A stretch of 64,000 bases of DNA from Actinoplanes xinjiangensis (GTDB lineage: Bacteria > Actinomycetota > Actinomycetes > Mycobacteriales > Micromonosporaceae), in assembly GCF_003148685.1 (NCBI RefSeq), contig NZ_QGGR01000009.1, positions 186,001 through 250,000 on the forward strand, given 5' to 3'. The position numbers were made by a program, and so were the translations under genes. Below the pieces are notes generated by a model. That model did not search any database, was not told the origin of the DNA, and saw only the letters and a list, made by a program, of their open reading frames with translations. Positions 9,521 to 19,629 of the stretch are shown here, piece by piece (position 1 is the stretch's first letter; each line of letters opens with the position of its first letter).

Positions 9521-9779
9521 ACCGCTTTCTCAGCGTGTTCTCAGTATTGGTTCATTATGGGCGTTTTTGCACCTGAACCGCCCTGATTGAACCGGGCGTA
9601 TGCCTAGTTCGCCCTGCGGGCTCACGGGTTCGTAGTCGGTACCTACGGTGTACGGTCGAGTGACCGATGGCGTGGTGTCACAAGCGCCGGAGGGGCTGGG
9701 GCCGGAAACGGCCTCGGCAGCCGCCGGTGGGCGGCGACGTTGAGGTGACCAGGACGGCCGATCAGGAGGGTCCGGGCGC

Positions 9780-11813
<2,034 letters not shown>

Positions 11814-11818
11814 TCAAC

Positions 11819-12457
11819 TTGTCGGATGAACTCGACTATCTCGCCGCCCGGCTGGTCGACGGCAAGCTCACCGGTACACCGGTCGAGCAGGCCGTCGACC
11901 TCGGGCGGATCGAGAAAGCGGTCCGGGAGATCCTCATCGCCGTCGGTGAGGACCCGGACCGTGACGGGCTTCAACGGACGCCGGCCCGGGTCGCGCGGGC
12001 CTACGCCGAACTCTTCGCGGGGCTCCGGGTCGACCCGGCCACCGTGCTCACCACCACGTTCGAGGCGGACCACGAGGAACTCGTCCTGGTCCGTGACATC
12101 GAGCTGCACAGCATGTGCGAGCACCACCTGCTGCCGTTCAAGGGTGTGGCGCACATCGGCTACATCCCCGGCACCGACGGGCGCATCACCGGCCTGTCGA
12201 AACTGGCCCGGCTCGTCGAGGTCTTCGCACGCCGCCCGCAGGTCCAGGAACGCCTCACGTCGCAGATCGCCGACCTGCTGATGGCGCAGCTCGGTGCCCG
12301 CGGCGCGATCGTCGTCCTGGAATGCGAGCACCTCTGCATGGAGATGCGCGGCATCCGGAAGGCCGGCGCCCGTACCGTCACGAGCGCGGTCCGCGGTGGC
12401 TTCCAGACCGACGGCAAGGTCCGCGCCGAAGTGATGGCGTTGATAAACGCCCGCTGA
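11819..12457 (+). CDS. folE: GTP cyclohydrolase I
   Basis: About 212 residues. It makes 7,8-dihydroneopterin triphosphate from GTP, the first step of folate synthesis. Zinc and catalytic residues are visible in [10 protein letters not shown] and [10 protein letters not shown], with the substrate motif [10 protein letters not shown]. The start is uncertain: TTG at 11819 is the most plausible in-frame codon after the ftsH stop, while a CTG at 11810 overlapping that stop has better spacing to GGAAAG. In other actinobacteria folE is followed directly by folP, folB and folK; here folP lies 15 kb away at 27456, and a terminator follows folE at once. Confidence 0.95.
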   Translation: MSDELDYLAARLVDGKLTGTPVEQAVDLGRIEKAVREILIAVGEDPDRDGLQRTPARVARAYAELFAGLRVDPATVLTTTFEADHEELVLVRDIELHSMCEHHLLPFKGVAHIGYIPGTDGRITGLSKLARLVEVFARRPQVQERLTSQIADLLMAQLGARGAIVVLECEHLCMEMRGIRKAGARTVTSAVRGGFQTDGKVRAEVMALINAR

Positions 12458-12468
12458 ACAGCCTCGTC

Positions 12469-12500
12469 AAGGCCGGTCCGCACCCGCGGGCCGGCCTTTT
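12469..12500 (+). terminator. Rho-independent terminator after folE
   Basis: The arms AAGGCCGG (12469-12476) and CCGGCCTT (12491-12498) form an 8-bp stem and are followed by further T residues to 12500. It starts 11 nt after the folE stop codon. Confidence 0.8.
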
Positions 12501-12503
12501 CCA

Positions 12504-12612
12504 TGCCGGCGGGCCGCTGGCCGGCCTCTTCCGTGCCGGCGGGCCGCTCTCCGCGCCCGCAGGGCCGGCCTTCTCCCTGCCTGGAGCGGGGGTCCTGCCC
12601 GGAGCGGGGGTC
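12504..12612. repeat. Short direct repeats between folE and the Type VII-like module
   Basis: TGCCGGCGGGCCGCT occurs at 12504 and 12534, and GGAGCGGGGGTC at 12583 and 12601. The sequence is noncoding, GC-rich and fills the junction where the folate operon stops. Confidence 0.65.
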
Positions 12613-12871
12613 AGATCGTGCTGCGGAACTGGTTGGCCGAGTCGATCGCCGCGTGGGTGAGCTGTACCGACTCGTCCAGCCGGGTCCGGGCCTGCTCCAG
12701 CTGCGCGATCGCGGCCGCCGCGGCCGGATGGAACGAACCCACCGCGGTCACCCGTAGTCGGGCCAGCGCCTCGTCCAGCTGGTCGGACACCGCCTTGATC
12801 CCGGCGACGGCCCGCTGCGCACCGTCCACCGTGGCAGCCACGTTGACCTTGACCTCTTCGACGTTCGCCAC
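12611..12871 (-). CDS. Small helical protein of unknown function in the Type VII-like module
   Basis: 86 residues (MANVEEVKVNVAATVDGAQR...), almost all predicted helix, with Ala-rich heptads and no Cys. Its size and two-helix pattern recall WXG100-type proteins, but the central W-x-G motif is missing, so I do not assign that family. It lies at the end of a minus-strand gene set with the 226-residue membrane protein and the FtsK-like ATPase, 12 nt after the former, which suggests it is a partner or substrate of that ATPase. The start ATG is preceded by GAGAGGGGACGCG. Confidence 0.7.
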   Translation of the reverse strand: MANVEEVKVNVAATVDGAQRAVAGIKAVSDQLDEALARLRVTAVGSFHPAAAAAIAQLEQARTRLDESVQLTHAAIDSANQFRSTI

Positions 12872-12883
12872 CGCGTCCCCTCT

Positions 12884-13564
12884 CTAGAAAAGCGCCTCGA
12901 GGCCGGTGCCGGCGCAGGTCAGCAGCACCGGCGTCAGGCACGTGATCAGGCCCACCACCGGCGTCCGGTCGACCGGCACACCCTCACCGCCGTAGACGAA
13001 CCCGATCGTCGCCCAGCCGAGCCCGAACGCCAGCAGCGGTATGCTCAACCCGCACAGCAGCGCCGGCGTCGACGGTGACCCGGACGGGGCCACCACGAAC
13101 AGCAGCACCTGCACCAGCAGCACCGCGACGGCGAACGGCCCGTACACCACCAGGTTGCGCGCCCACGGCCGCTCCGGACCGGTCGGACCGGGCCCGACGA
13201 AGGCATTGTCCGCGGCGTCCGCGGTGGCCCGGGCCTCGCGCAGCGCCGACAGGACGGCCGGCGGCCCACCGGCCACCCGCTCCATCGCCGCCGCCTGGTC
13301 CGCCGGGTGCGGCATCAGATCATTCTCCGGTACGCGGAAATCGCGTGCCAGCCTCGCCCGTTGCGGTGCCAGCCGCGCCCGCACCGAGGTCAGCTCCTGC
13401 CGCGCGGCAGCGACCGTCGCGGCATGCTCCCCGGCCACCGAACTCGCCGCACGGCGCACCGCGTCCAGCTCCTGCGCGGCAGCCAGGTACTCCTCCCACG
13501 GGCCCGGCACGGGCGGCCCCGTCTGCACCGGGATCACACCGTGCTGTTCGGCCTGCTCGGTCAC
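12884..13564 (-). CDS. Membrane protein of unknown function coupled to the FtsK-like ATPase
   Basis: 226 residues. The first ~110 residues are charged and helical (coiled-coil-like, with LDAVRRAASSVAGEHAATV), followed by a polar linker and three hydrophobic helices (VVYGPFAVAVLLVQVLLFVV; LLCGLSIPLLAFGLGWATIG; VVGLITCLTPVLLTCAG). Its start overlaps the end of the ATPase gene by 4 nt (ATGA), implying translational coupling. A cytosolic coiled coil joined to a membrane anchor would suit docking the soluble ATPase to the membrane; that role is inference. I do not recognise the family. Confidence 0.75.
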   Translation of the reverse strand: MTEQAEQHGVIPVQTGPPVPGPWEEYLAAAQELDAVRRAASSVAGEHAATVAAARQELTSVRARLAPQRARLARDFRVPENDLMPHPADQAAAMERVAGGPPAVLSALREARATADAADNAFVGPGPTGPERPWARNLVVYGPFAVAVLLVQVLLFVVAPSGSPSTPALLCGLSIPLLAFGLGWATIGFVYGGEGVPVDRTPVVGLITCLTPVLLTCAGTGLEALF

Positions 13565-16149
13565 GGCTCGTCACTCTCCGGGTCTACGAACGGGACCACG
13601 GTCACCGTGCGGTCGGCGTGCCTGTCGTGCAGCAACGCGCGGTTGGCCCGGGGCTGCCAGTCCACCGGCCGGCCCAGCAGCAGCGACACCTCGGACTGCG
13701 GCACGTTCAGGAAGAGCAGCCCGGCCACGTCCTCCCGGCCCATGCTGCCGCCCGTCTCCTCACTGAACCGGCGCACACCGCGCCACCACGACAGCAGATG
13801 CGCCCCGTGGCTCGGGCCCTCCCGCAACAGCTGCCGCAGGCCGCCCAGCGTGCCCGGAGGAGCCGCGTCCATCCCGAACACCACGCGGTACCCGGGGCGG
13901 TCCGCGGCGAGCTCAGCGGCCAGACCGGCGGCGTCGACGACCTCGACGTCCTGCCGGTGCCCGACCTCGGCGGTCAGCGCCGCCGCCCGTGCGTCCCCCT
14001 CGGCCACCAGCGACGCGATCACGAACCGGGCGGTCCGCGGCGGATGACAGGCGGCGAGGCTGCGGGCCGCCGCGTCCAGCGCCTCTGCGCCGGCCGTCTG
14101 GGAGCCCAGGATCGCCAGATGCCGGCCCGGCGACGAGTCGACCGGGAACGCGGCCGTCGACAGCGCCACGTCGATCACCCGGCCCAGCATCGCGGCCGGC
14201 CGGGCCACCCGGCCCGCCAGCGCCGCCCGATAGGTCGGGTCGTCGGCCAGATGCTGCTGCGCGTAACCCGCGAAGACCTTCGGCGGCTGCGACTCCGGGT
14301 CCCGGCCGGTCCACAGCCGGTGCCGCAGGTCACTGAGCAGCGTCTGGTCGGCGTGCGGATCGGGGAACCGGACCACCCGCTCGTGCCCGCGGGTCGCGCC
14401 CCGGGGACCGCCCAGGCCGCCCGCCGTGTTCACCACCGCGCTGCCCATCGGCAGGCCCGCCGCCGAGTCGTTGGTGGGCTCCAGCACGTCACCGCCACCC
14501 GGCAGCGCGATCCGGACCGGGAACTGACCGAAGATCGAGTCGCGCTTGGCATACAGCGCCTCGACACCCAGCACCGTCTGGCTGGCCAGGACCAGATGTA
14601 TCCCATACGACCGGCCCTTGCGCGCCAGTGACTCCAGCAGCGCCACCGCCTCGGCGGCCATCGGGTCGTTACCCGCCAGGAGCACCTGGAACTCGTCGAT
14701 CACACACAGGACCCGGGGCATCGGACGGCCCCGGCCCTCCTCCTCGGCGACCGCCCGCAGATCCGCGAAACGCGACACCCCGGCCCGCTTGTACGCCAGC
14801 GACCGGCGGCCCATCTCGGCGTCCAGCTCACGCAGAACGGCCAGGCCGTACTCCCGGTCGGACTCGACGCCGACGGCCCGCGCGTGCGGCAGCCACGTCC
14901 GGTCCCGCTGGGTCGGCACGAACTCGGAGAACGACACGCCCTCCTTGAAGTCCAGCAGGTAGAGCGCCAACTGGTCGGGGCTGTAGCGGGCGCCCAGCCC
15001 GTAGAGCACGTTGATCAGGAAAGCCGTCTTGCCGGCACCCGACCGGCCACCCACCATCCAGTGCGGGGTGAGGTCGTTGAACCGCAGCACCAGCGGCACG
15101 TCACCGTGATGTCCCACCACGGTCTCCACACCGGCCGCCGCGTCCTGCGACCACAGCTCCTCGGCCGGCTCCGGCAGCAGATCGGCCAGCGCCACCCGGG
15201 ACGCCTCCGCCGAATCGGCCGCCAGCTCCCGGCAGACCGCGTCGATCAGATGCGGCGGGGGATCCTCGTCCAGGAACACCGGAGCGTTCAGCCACCGCGT
15301 CTCCGGCGCCGACCCGAACGTGCCGCCGGGCGAATCGCCGACGATCGCATACGGGTTACGCACCGAGATGGCCGTCGTCCGCGGCAGCGGCGCCTGCGTC
15401 GTCTCGGCGGTCAGCGGGGGTGGTGGCCAGCCCGCCACGATCAGGTGCAGCCCCGAGTCGGGGCCCTGCTGGGCCAGCGCCGCGATCCGCCGCAGCTCCT
15501 CGCCCTCGGTCATCTCCGGCAGGCTCGCGATCACCACCAGCAGGACCCGGTCACGCCGGGTCCGCCGGCCCGCCCCGGCCCGCGCCGGGCGCAGCCATTT
15601 CTCCGCCTCGGCCAGCACGTCGCGCAGACCCTGGCGATCGGTGGCCGGCGGTGACATCAGACCGGCATCGGCCAGCTCCTCGAACGGCGCGAACACCGCG
15701 CCGCCGCCCACACCGTCCACCGCACGCACCAGCAGCGAGCCCGCCGGAGCGGTCGCCAGCAGGCGCAGCAGCAGCGACCGCAGCAGCCCGAACACCCGCG
15801 GATCGGTGGCCGACGCGTCGACCGTCAGATGGCCGGTGCCCAGCAGCGGCACCACCGCCGGGAACCGCACGTCGTCCAGCGGCTGGGCCAGGCCCACCCG
15901 CACGAACTGCGGAATGGCCGTCCCGCCGAGCGGCGCCACCGTCGACAGGGCACCCAGCGTCGAGCCCAGCCAGCCCGGCGCCAGCTGCGCCGCGGCCGCC
16001 CGCAATCTGTCGGCGAGGCGATGCTGCTCACGCGGGTCGGCAGCGGCCGGCGCGAACGCCTCCAGTGCGACCGCGGCAGCATCCGCCGTCGCCACCGCCT
16101 GCCGGTGTAGAGCAGCGGCCTGCCGGACCCGCAGAGTCGAATCCGCCAC
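13561..16149 (-). CDS. FtsK/SpoIIIE-type (EccC-like) ATPase
   Basis: About 862 residues. Walker A GRSGAGKT lies near residue 365 (HWMVGGRSGAGKTAFLINVL) and Walker B VLCVIDEFQVLL near 483, with LARKGRSYGIHLVLASQ and NTAGGLGG typical of the FtsK/SpoIIIE family used as motor in Type VII secretion. No transmembrane helix is visible at the N-terminus, unlike EccC, and there appears to be one canonical P-loop; a second, degenerate RecA-like domain may follow (RHLAILGSQTAGAEAL). GTG at 16149 is chosen because AGGAGG lies 8 nt upstream; ATG 16155 is too close to it. It is divergent from the YbaB/WXG/toxin genes, with a shared ~200-bp promoter region, and overlaps the membrane protein gene downstream. 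Confidence 0.85.
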   Translation of the reverse strand: MADSTLRVRQAAALHRQAVATADAAAVALEAFAPAAADPREQHRLADRLRAAAAQLAPGWLGSTLGALSTVAPLGGTAIPQFVRVGLAQPLDDVRFPAVVPLLGTGHLTVDASATDPRVFGLLRSLLLRLLATAPAGSLLVRAVDGVGGGAVFAPFEELADAGLMSPPATDRQGLRDVLAEAEKWLRPARAGAGRRTRRDRVLLVVIASLPEMTEGEELRRIAALAQQGPDSGLHLIVAGWPPPPLTAETTQAPLPRTTAISVRNPYAIVGDSPGGTFGSAPETRWLNAPVFLDEDPPPHLIDAVCRELAADSAEASRVALADLLPEPAEELWSQDAAAGVETVVGHHGDVPLVLRFNDLTPHWMVGGRSGAGKTAFLINVLYGLGARYSPDQLALYLLDFKEGVSFSEFVPTQRDRTWLPHARAVGVESDREYGLAVLRELDAEMGRRSLAYKRAGVSRFADLRAVAEEEGRGRPMPRVLCVIDEFQVLLAGNDPMAAEAVALLESLARKGRSYGIHLVLASQTVLGVEALYAKRDSIFGQFPVRIALPGGGDVLEPTNDSAAGLPMGSAVVNTAGGLGGPRGATRGHERVVRFPDPHADQTLLSDLRHRLWTGRDPESQPPKVFAGYAQQHLADDPTYRAALAGRVARPAAMLGRVIDVALSTAAFPVDSSPGRHLAILGSQTAGAEALDAAARSLAACHPPRTARFVIASLVAEGDARAAALTAEVGHRQDVEVVDAAGLAAELAADRPGYRVVFGMDAAPPGTLGGLRQLLREGPSHGAHLLSWWRGVRRFSEETGGSMGREDVAGLLFLNVPQSEVSLLLGRPVDWQPRANRALLHDRHADRTVTVVPFVDPESDEP

Positions 16150-16350
16150 TGCCATCACCTCCTGTCCGCGGAATAAAACCTATCCCAGACCCGTCCGGTC
16201 ACCGCGTTGCGTACCCGGTGTGACTTTCGTGCCGGACCCGGCCGCATCCGTCCAATCTCGACTTCCGGCGAAACGTTGCGTGCCGGTTTGAACTCGGAGC
16301 GTGTAACAGCGGTACTCGCTTGCACAGGAACCGCACGAAGGGAGGCCGAG

Positions 16351-16695
16351 ATGGACGTCACCCAGGGGTACGACGAGCACGCCCGATCCACCCGGGAGGC
16401 GGAAACCTCCCCCGACTACATCGCCTCCGTCGGGGAGGGAGCCGACGGGCTCGTCCGCATCGAACTCGACGGCACCGGCCGGCTGTGGGACGTCGTCCTC
16501 GACCCGCAGGTCACCGAACTCACCGTCGAGGAACTGCGCACCGCCCTCTTCGACGCCATCACCGCGGCCCAGGGCGGCCTGCCGGTACCCGACTTCGAGG
16601 CATCCGTCGCCGACGTCAACACCGCGGCCGAACGGCGCTTCGCGGAGATCTCCGCGGCCCTGCACGACCTCTCCCGGCGGGCGGGCCGGCGATGA
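16351..16695 (+). CDS. YbaB/EbfC-family protein
   Basis: 114 residues. The core DGLVRIELDGTGRLWDVVLD followed by an LTVEELRTALFDAITAAQ helix resembles the YbaB/EbfC DNA-binding fold, a version of which accompanies ESX loci (EspL-like proteins). ATG 16351 has AAGGGAGG about 5 nt upstream. It starts the plus-strand half of the Type VII-like module and overlaps the next gene by 4 nt (ATGA). It may act as a chaperone or regulator of the WXG-like and toxin proteins; the family call is from pattern memory, and the role is inference. Confidence 0.75.
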   Translation: MDVTQGYDEHARSTREAETSPDYIASVGEGADGLVRIELDGTGRLWDVVLDPQVTELTVEELRTALFDAITAAQGGLPVPDFEASVADVNTAAERRFAEISAALHDLSRRAGRR

Positions 16696-17051
16696 ACGTA
16701 CGCGTGCATCTCGACCCGCAGACCGTGGCCGCCGCCGGCAGTGCCCTCGCCGGGATCGCCCAGCGGATGGCCGACGACATCGCCGCCCTGGAGACCACCG
16801 TCACCGGACCGGCCGCGCCCTGGGGTGACGACGAGAGCGGCAGCATGTTCGCCCTCGCCTACCAGTCCGTGCTCGGCCATGCCCTGCAGGCGCTCGGCAG
16901 CCACGTCCAGCAGATCGGCGAGGCCGCCATCGACCTGCACACCCAGGCCCGCGCCATCGCCGCGGTCGACGCCGAAGCCGCCGCCCGGCTCACCGCGGAA
17001 CCGGTCACGGCCACCGCGCCGGCCGCCTCGCGCCCCGGGAGCCCGTCATGA
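16692..17051 (+). CDS. WXG100-like protein
   Basis: 119 residues. It has the helix-turn-helix length of WXG100 proteins and the actinobacterial variant motif PWGDDESGSMF (W-G-x-D-E-x-G-x-x-F) at the turn, found in proteins encoded beside ESX toxins. Such proteins form helical hairpins that pair with toxin N-termini for export. A Pro/Ala/Ser tail follows. The start overlaps the YbaB-like stop codon; the end overlaps a dead ATG created by a 41-bp duplication just before the toxin gene. Confidence 0.75.
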   Translation: MNVRVHLDPQTVAAAGSALAGIAQRMADDIAALETTVTGPAAPWGDDESGSMFALAYQSVLGHALQALGSHVQQIGEAAIDLHTQARAIAAVDAEAAARLTAEPVTATAPAASRPGSPS

Positions 17052-17099
17052 CCATGGAGCCGGCCGCCTCGCGCCCCGGGGGGCCGTCATGACCATCGA
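17018..17099 (+). repeat. 41-bp tandem duplication at the WXG-like/toxin gene junction
   Basis: Copy 1 spans 17018-17058 and copy 2 spans 17059-17099, with only two or three differences. Each copy carries GTCATGACCAT, that is an ATGA overlap signal. The first ATG (17048) opens a 14-codon frame that stops at once; only the second (17089) leads into the toxin gene. Confidence 0.88.
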
Positions 17100-18084
17100 G
17101 CTGCCCGCTGAGCTCACCGAGCCGCTGTCCTGGCTCGGGCTCAGCTGGCCGCAGGCCGACGAGGACCGCCTGCACGCCGACGGCCTCGCCTGGATCGAAC
17201 ACGCCACCCGGCTGCGCCGGCACGCGGTCGAGGCCGACACAGCCGCCCGCCGGGTCTGGCTGGAGAACGAGGGCGCCTCCGTGGACGCCTTCGAACAGTG
17301 GTGGAACAGTGAGGACGGGCCCGGGCGGCACCTCGACGACGCCGCCACCGCCGTCGAACTCATCGGCGCCGGCCTCATCGCCATGGCCGGCGTCACCGTC
17401 GCCCTCAAGACCGCCTACCTCGCCCAGCTCACCCTCCTTGCCTTCCAGGTCGGTCAGGCGCTCGCCACCTCCGTCGCGACGGCCGGCGTCACCCTCGCCG
17501 AGATCCCGATCTTCGTCGCCGCCAGCAGGGTCGCGTGCCGGCAACTCGTCCACAAGGCGCTACAGGTCGTCGAGGGCGAGATCGCGGACATGTTCACCCA
17601 GGCGGCGGCGCTGCTGCGCACCGCCGGGACCAAAGCCGCGGCTCAGCACGCCGGGCAACTGGCCCGCCATTTCGGCCAGAACTCCGAATTCCACCGGCTC
17701 ATGCGTGAGGTCGAACGAGCCGACGTCCGCAGCCCGGTCGACGGCGCCAACTTCTACTCCGGGAAGCTCGAGGACGGTACCCGGATGCGTGAGATCGCCG
17801 AGAAACACACCGACGGCGTCACCCGGGTGACACTGGAACAGACGCCGGGCGGCTCACGATTCGACGACATGCTCCTCTTCGAGGATCGCTCGCCGATCCG
17901 GTCCGACCAGGCCGAAGGGGTCTGGGCAAGGCTTTCCGAGAGGTACGCCGAAGGCGCTCAGGGCGAGGTGACGGCCTGGTCGCACAACCCGCGGGTGAAC
18001 AGCATCTGGAACACCGTGGAGAGGCCGGCCTTGGATCGGAATCCCGCAGTGACGAAGATTGGTGTCATCGATCCCGAAGCGTGA
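17089..18084 (+). CDS. WXG-type secreted toxin with ADP-ribosyl cyclase (CD38)-like C-terminal domain
   Basis: 331 residues. The N-terminal ~210 residues resemble the CpnT/ESX toxin N-domain (SWPQADEDRLHADGLAWIEH, then a long Ala-rich helical region with hydrophobic stretches). The C-terminal ~110 residues show, in order, NFYSG (Y223), TLEQTPGG (E250), GVWARLSERYAEGA (W279), WNTVERPAL (E311) and RNPAVTKIGV. This order parallels human CD38 (FWS with W125, TLEDT with E146, VFWKTVSRRFAEAA with W189, then catalytic E226). It would therefore cleave or cyclise NAD(P). Y replaces the first W, and E311 is only a candidate for the catalytic Glu. Overlap with a small downstream gene fits a toxin-immunity pair. 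The start is the second of two duplicated ATGs. Confidence 0.65.
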   Translation: MTIELPAELTEPLSWLGLSWPQADEDRLHADGLAWIEHATRLRRHAVEADTAARRVWLENEGASVDAFEQWWNSEDGPGRHLDDAATAVELIGAGLIAMAGVTVALKTAYLAQLTLLAFQVGQALATSVATAGVTLAEIPIFVAASRVACRQLVHKALQVVEGEIADMFTQAAALLRTAGTKAAAQHAGQLARHFGQNSEFHRLMREVERADVRSPVDGANFYSGKLEDGTRMREIAEKHTDGVTRVTLEQTPGGSRFDDMLLFEDRSPIRSDQAEGVWARLSERYAEGAQGEVTAWSHNPRVNSIWNTVERPALDRNPAVTKIGVIDPEA

Positions 18085-18101
18085 CGTCGGACGGAGATGG
18101 G

Positions 18102-18386
18102 ATGGGCGTCGAGAACATCCGCAGCCAGGCTGCGCGGACGGACACGGGCGTGGTGCTGCGCAGCGTCGACCGGGAGACTCTGCGGGCCGACTACCGGGGC
18201 CGCAGCATGATTCTGCCGGTCGATCGGGGGATCGGAAGTCACGGGATCTATCTGCCGGTGATTCCGGCCTGGGAGGACGGCGAGCCGATCCCGGCGGCGG
18301 ATCTCACCGTCATCAAGGACGCGGTGGTCGAGGTGCTTCGGTACTGGGGATCCGAGACCGAGTTCATCACCCTCGATCGGGGATGA
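18102..18386 (+). CDS. Probable immunity protein for the CD38-like toxin
   Basis: 94 residues, acidic and soluble (VLRSVDRETLRADYRGRSMI ... IPAWEDGEPIPAADLTVIKD). The pattern of a short beta strand region followed by I-x-x-W-E-D-G-x-P-I and a C-terminal helix recalls Imm74-type immunity proteins; that comparison is from memory and unverified. ATG 18102 has GGAG 5 nt upstream; a GTG at 18081 overlapping the toxin stop codon is the alternative. Its position directly after a toxin with a variable C-terminal domain is the main support. Confidence 0.6.
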   Translation: MGVENIRSQAARTDTGVVLRSVDRETLRADYRGRSMILPVDRGIGSHGIYLPVIPAWEDGEPIPAADLTVIKDAVVEVLRYWGSETEFITLDRG

Positions 18387-18434
18387 TGACGGCCCACGCG
18401 CTATGTCGATCATGGACGGGGCCGGTGGACGAAC

Positions 18435-18440
18435 TACTGT
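18435..18440 (+). promoter_or_regulatory. -10 element TACTGT of a probable leaderless promoter
   Basis: TACTGT ends 7 nt before the ATG at 18448; no ribosome binding site is visible in between. Confidence 0.45.
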
Positions 18441-18447
18441 CGTACAC

Positions 18448-19023
18448 ATGGGACCGCGAGAGCCTGAGACCGACGCCGGCTTCACGCCACCGGCGCCCCG
18501 GACGGATGGTGAGGCCGTGATCAAGCCGGCACCGCCGGGGAGCCGGCCGGGTGTGCGGCGAGGGCGTCTCCAGAGCCGCCGGGCCCGGCTGGCTCTCGCT
18601 CTGACCGGTGGGTTCCTGGCTCTGCTGTGCGTGGGCGGGGTGGGCGCCTTCTTCGTTCTCTACGACGAGGCCACCGAGGTCAAGCGGACCGAGCCGGACG
18701 CGGTGGTGGACAGCTTCCTGGCGGCGACGTTGGTGGCCAGGAACGATCAGGAGGCGCTGCTCTACCAGTGCAAATCGGGCGGTGATTTTCAGCAGATCGT
18801 GCAGTTCCGGGATGACACGGTGAAACGGGAGAAGGACTTTGCGGTCGGTATCTCGGTCACCTGGTCGAGTCTGGACGTCAACGTCACGGGAACCAGTGGC
18901 ACCGTGAGCGCGGATCTGACGCGCACGATCTCCGGCCGGGCCGGCCGGGACAGCACCTCTTGGCAGTTCGCGGTGGTGGAAGAGGACGGGTGGCGTGTCT
19001 GCGGAGCCACGAAGATCGGCTGA
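18448..19023 (+). CDS. Membrane-anchored extracytoplasmic protein of unknown function (Rv0361-like architecture)
   Basis: 191 residues: a basic cytosolic N-terminus, one transmembrane helix (LALALTGGFLALLCVGGVGAFFVL), then an extracytoplasmic domain of ~120 residues with the NTF2-like pattern PDAVVDSFLAATLVARN ... WQFAVVEEDGWRVCGATKIG. Two cysteines (YQCKSG, RVCGA) may form a disulphide. This layout is common in actinobacterial membrane proteins of unknown role, and it resembles the VirB8/TcpC-like protein at 20741, so it may be associated with either secretion module. ATG 18448 is preferred to ATG 18403 because of the TAnnnT element 7 nt upstream. It ends 3 nt from the convergent minus-strand operon. 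Confidence 0.7.
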   Translation: MGPREPETDAGFTPPAPRTDGEAVIKPAPPGSRPGVRRGRLQSRRARLALALTGGFLALLCVGGVGAFFVLYDEATEVKRTEPDAVVDSFLAATLVARNDQEALLYQCKSGGDFQQIVQFRDDTVKREKDFAVGISVTWSSLDVNVTGTSGTVSADLTRTISGRAGRDSTSWQFAVVEEDGWRVCGATKIG

Positions 19024-19026
19024 GTA

Positions 19027-19629
19027 CTACTCGACCCAGACCAGGTGCGCGGGCACCTCGAGCGTGCGGGGCAGCTTGCCGCTCCAGCCCCAGCGGTACC
19101 AGTCGAGCTCCTGCGCCACCCGCACGCTGACCGTCCCGTCGTCGCTGACGTGCGACTCGGTCACCGCCCGGAGATCACGCCGTTCGTTGCCGTCATCGAG
19201 GATCTGTGTCACCCGGCGGCCGGTCAGCGTGTCGGCGTCGATGGCGGACACCGGCGGGCGGCGGGGCGGCTCGTCGAGGGAGACCAGCTGATTCACCTTC
19301 GCACCGGGTGTCGTGGTGCCGGCGAAGCCCAGCTCCTCGACCCACACCCGCTCGACGGGGACCAGGGCCGCGAAGACCTCGGTACGTTCGGCCTCCGCGC
19401 GGTACCACTCCGACTCGGGCATCACCGGAACGTACGTGCGGCTGCCCTGTATCACCTTCTCGTCGGCCCGGAGATCACCCCGCCAGCCGTGGCCGGGCAG
19501 CCCGACGAGGACGCGTCGGCCGCGCAGATCGCCGGCCATGGTCGCCGGGGTGGGCACTATCGGACGGGGCGAGTCCAGCGCTCCGTCACGCCGGCCGCTG
19601 AACGGGTCCGGCATCGATCCGCTGCTCAT
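19027..19629 (-). CDS. Hypothetical protein, last gene of the Type IV-like operon
   Basis: 200 residues, soluble, charged and tryptophan-rich at the end (ELDWYRWGWSGKLPRTLEVP). No signal peptide, transmembrane helix or known motif is seen. It contains R-V-L-V-G-L-P-G-H-G-W-R-G-D-L-R, which is suggestive of a beta-rich binding domain but not diagnostic. Its start overlaps the hydrolase gene upstream by 4 nt (ATGA), so it belongs to the operon and is translated with it. I do not recognise the family. Confidence 0.7.
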   Translation of the reverse strand: MSSGSMPDPFSGRRDGALDSPRPIVPTPATMAGDLRGRRVLVGLPGHGWRGDLRADEKVIQGSRTYVPVMPESEWYRAEAERTEVFAALVPVERVWVEELGFAGTTTPGAKVNQLVSLDEPPRRPPVSAIDADTLTGRRVTQILDDGNERRDLRAVTESHVSDDGTVSVRVAQELDWYRWGWSGKLPRTLEVPAHLVWVE

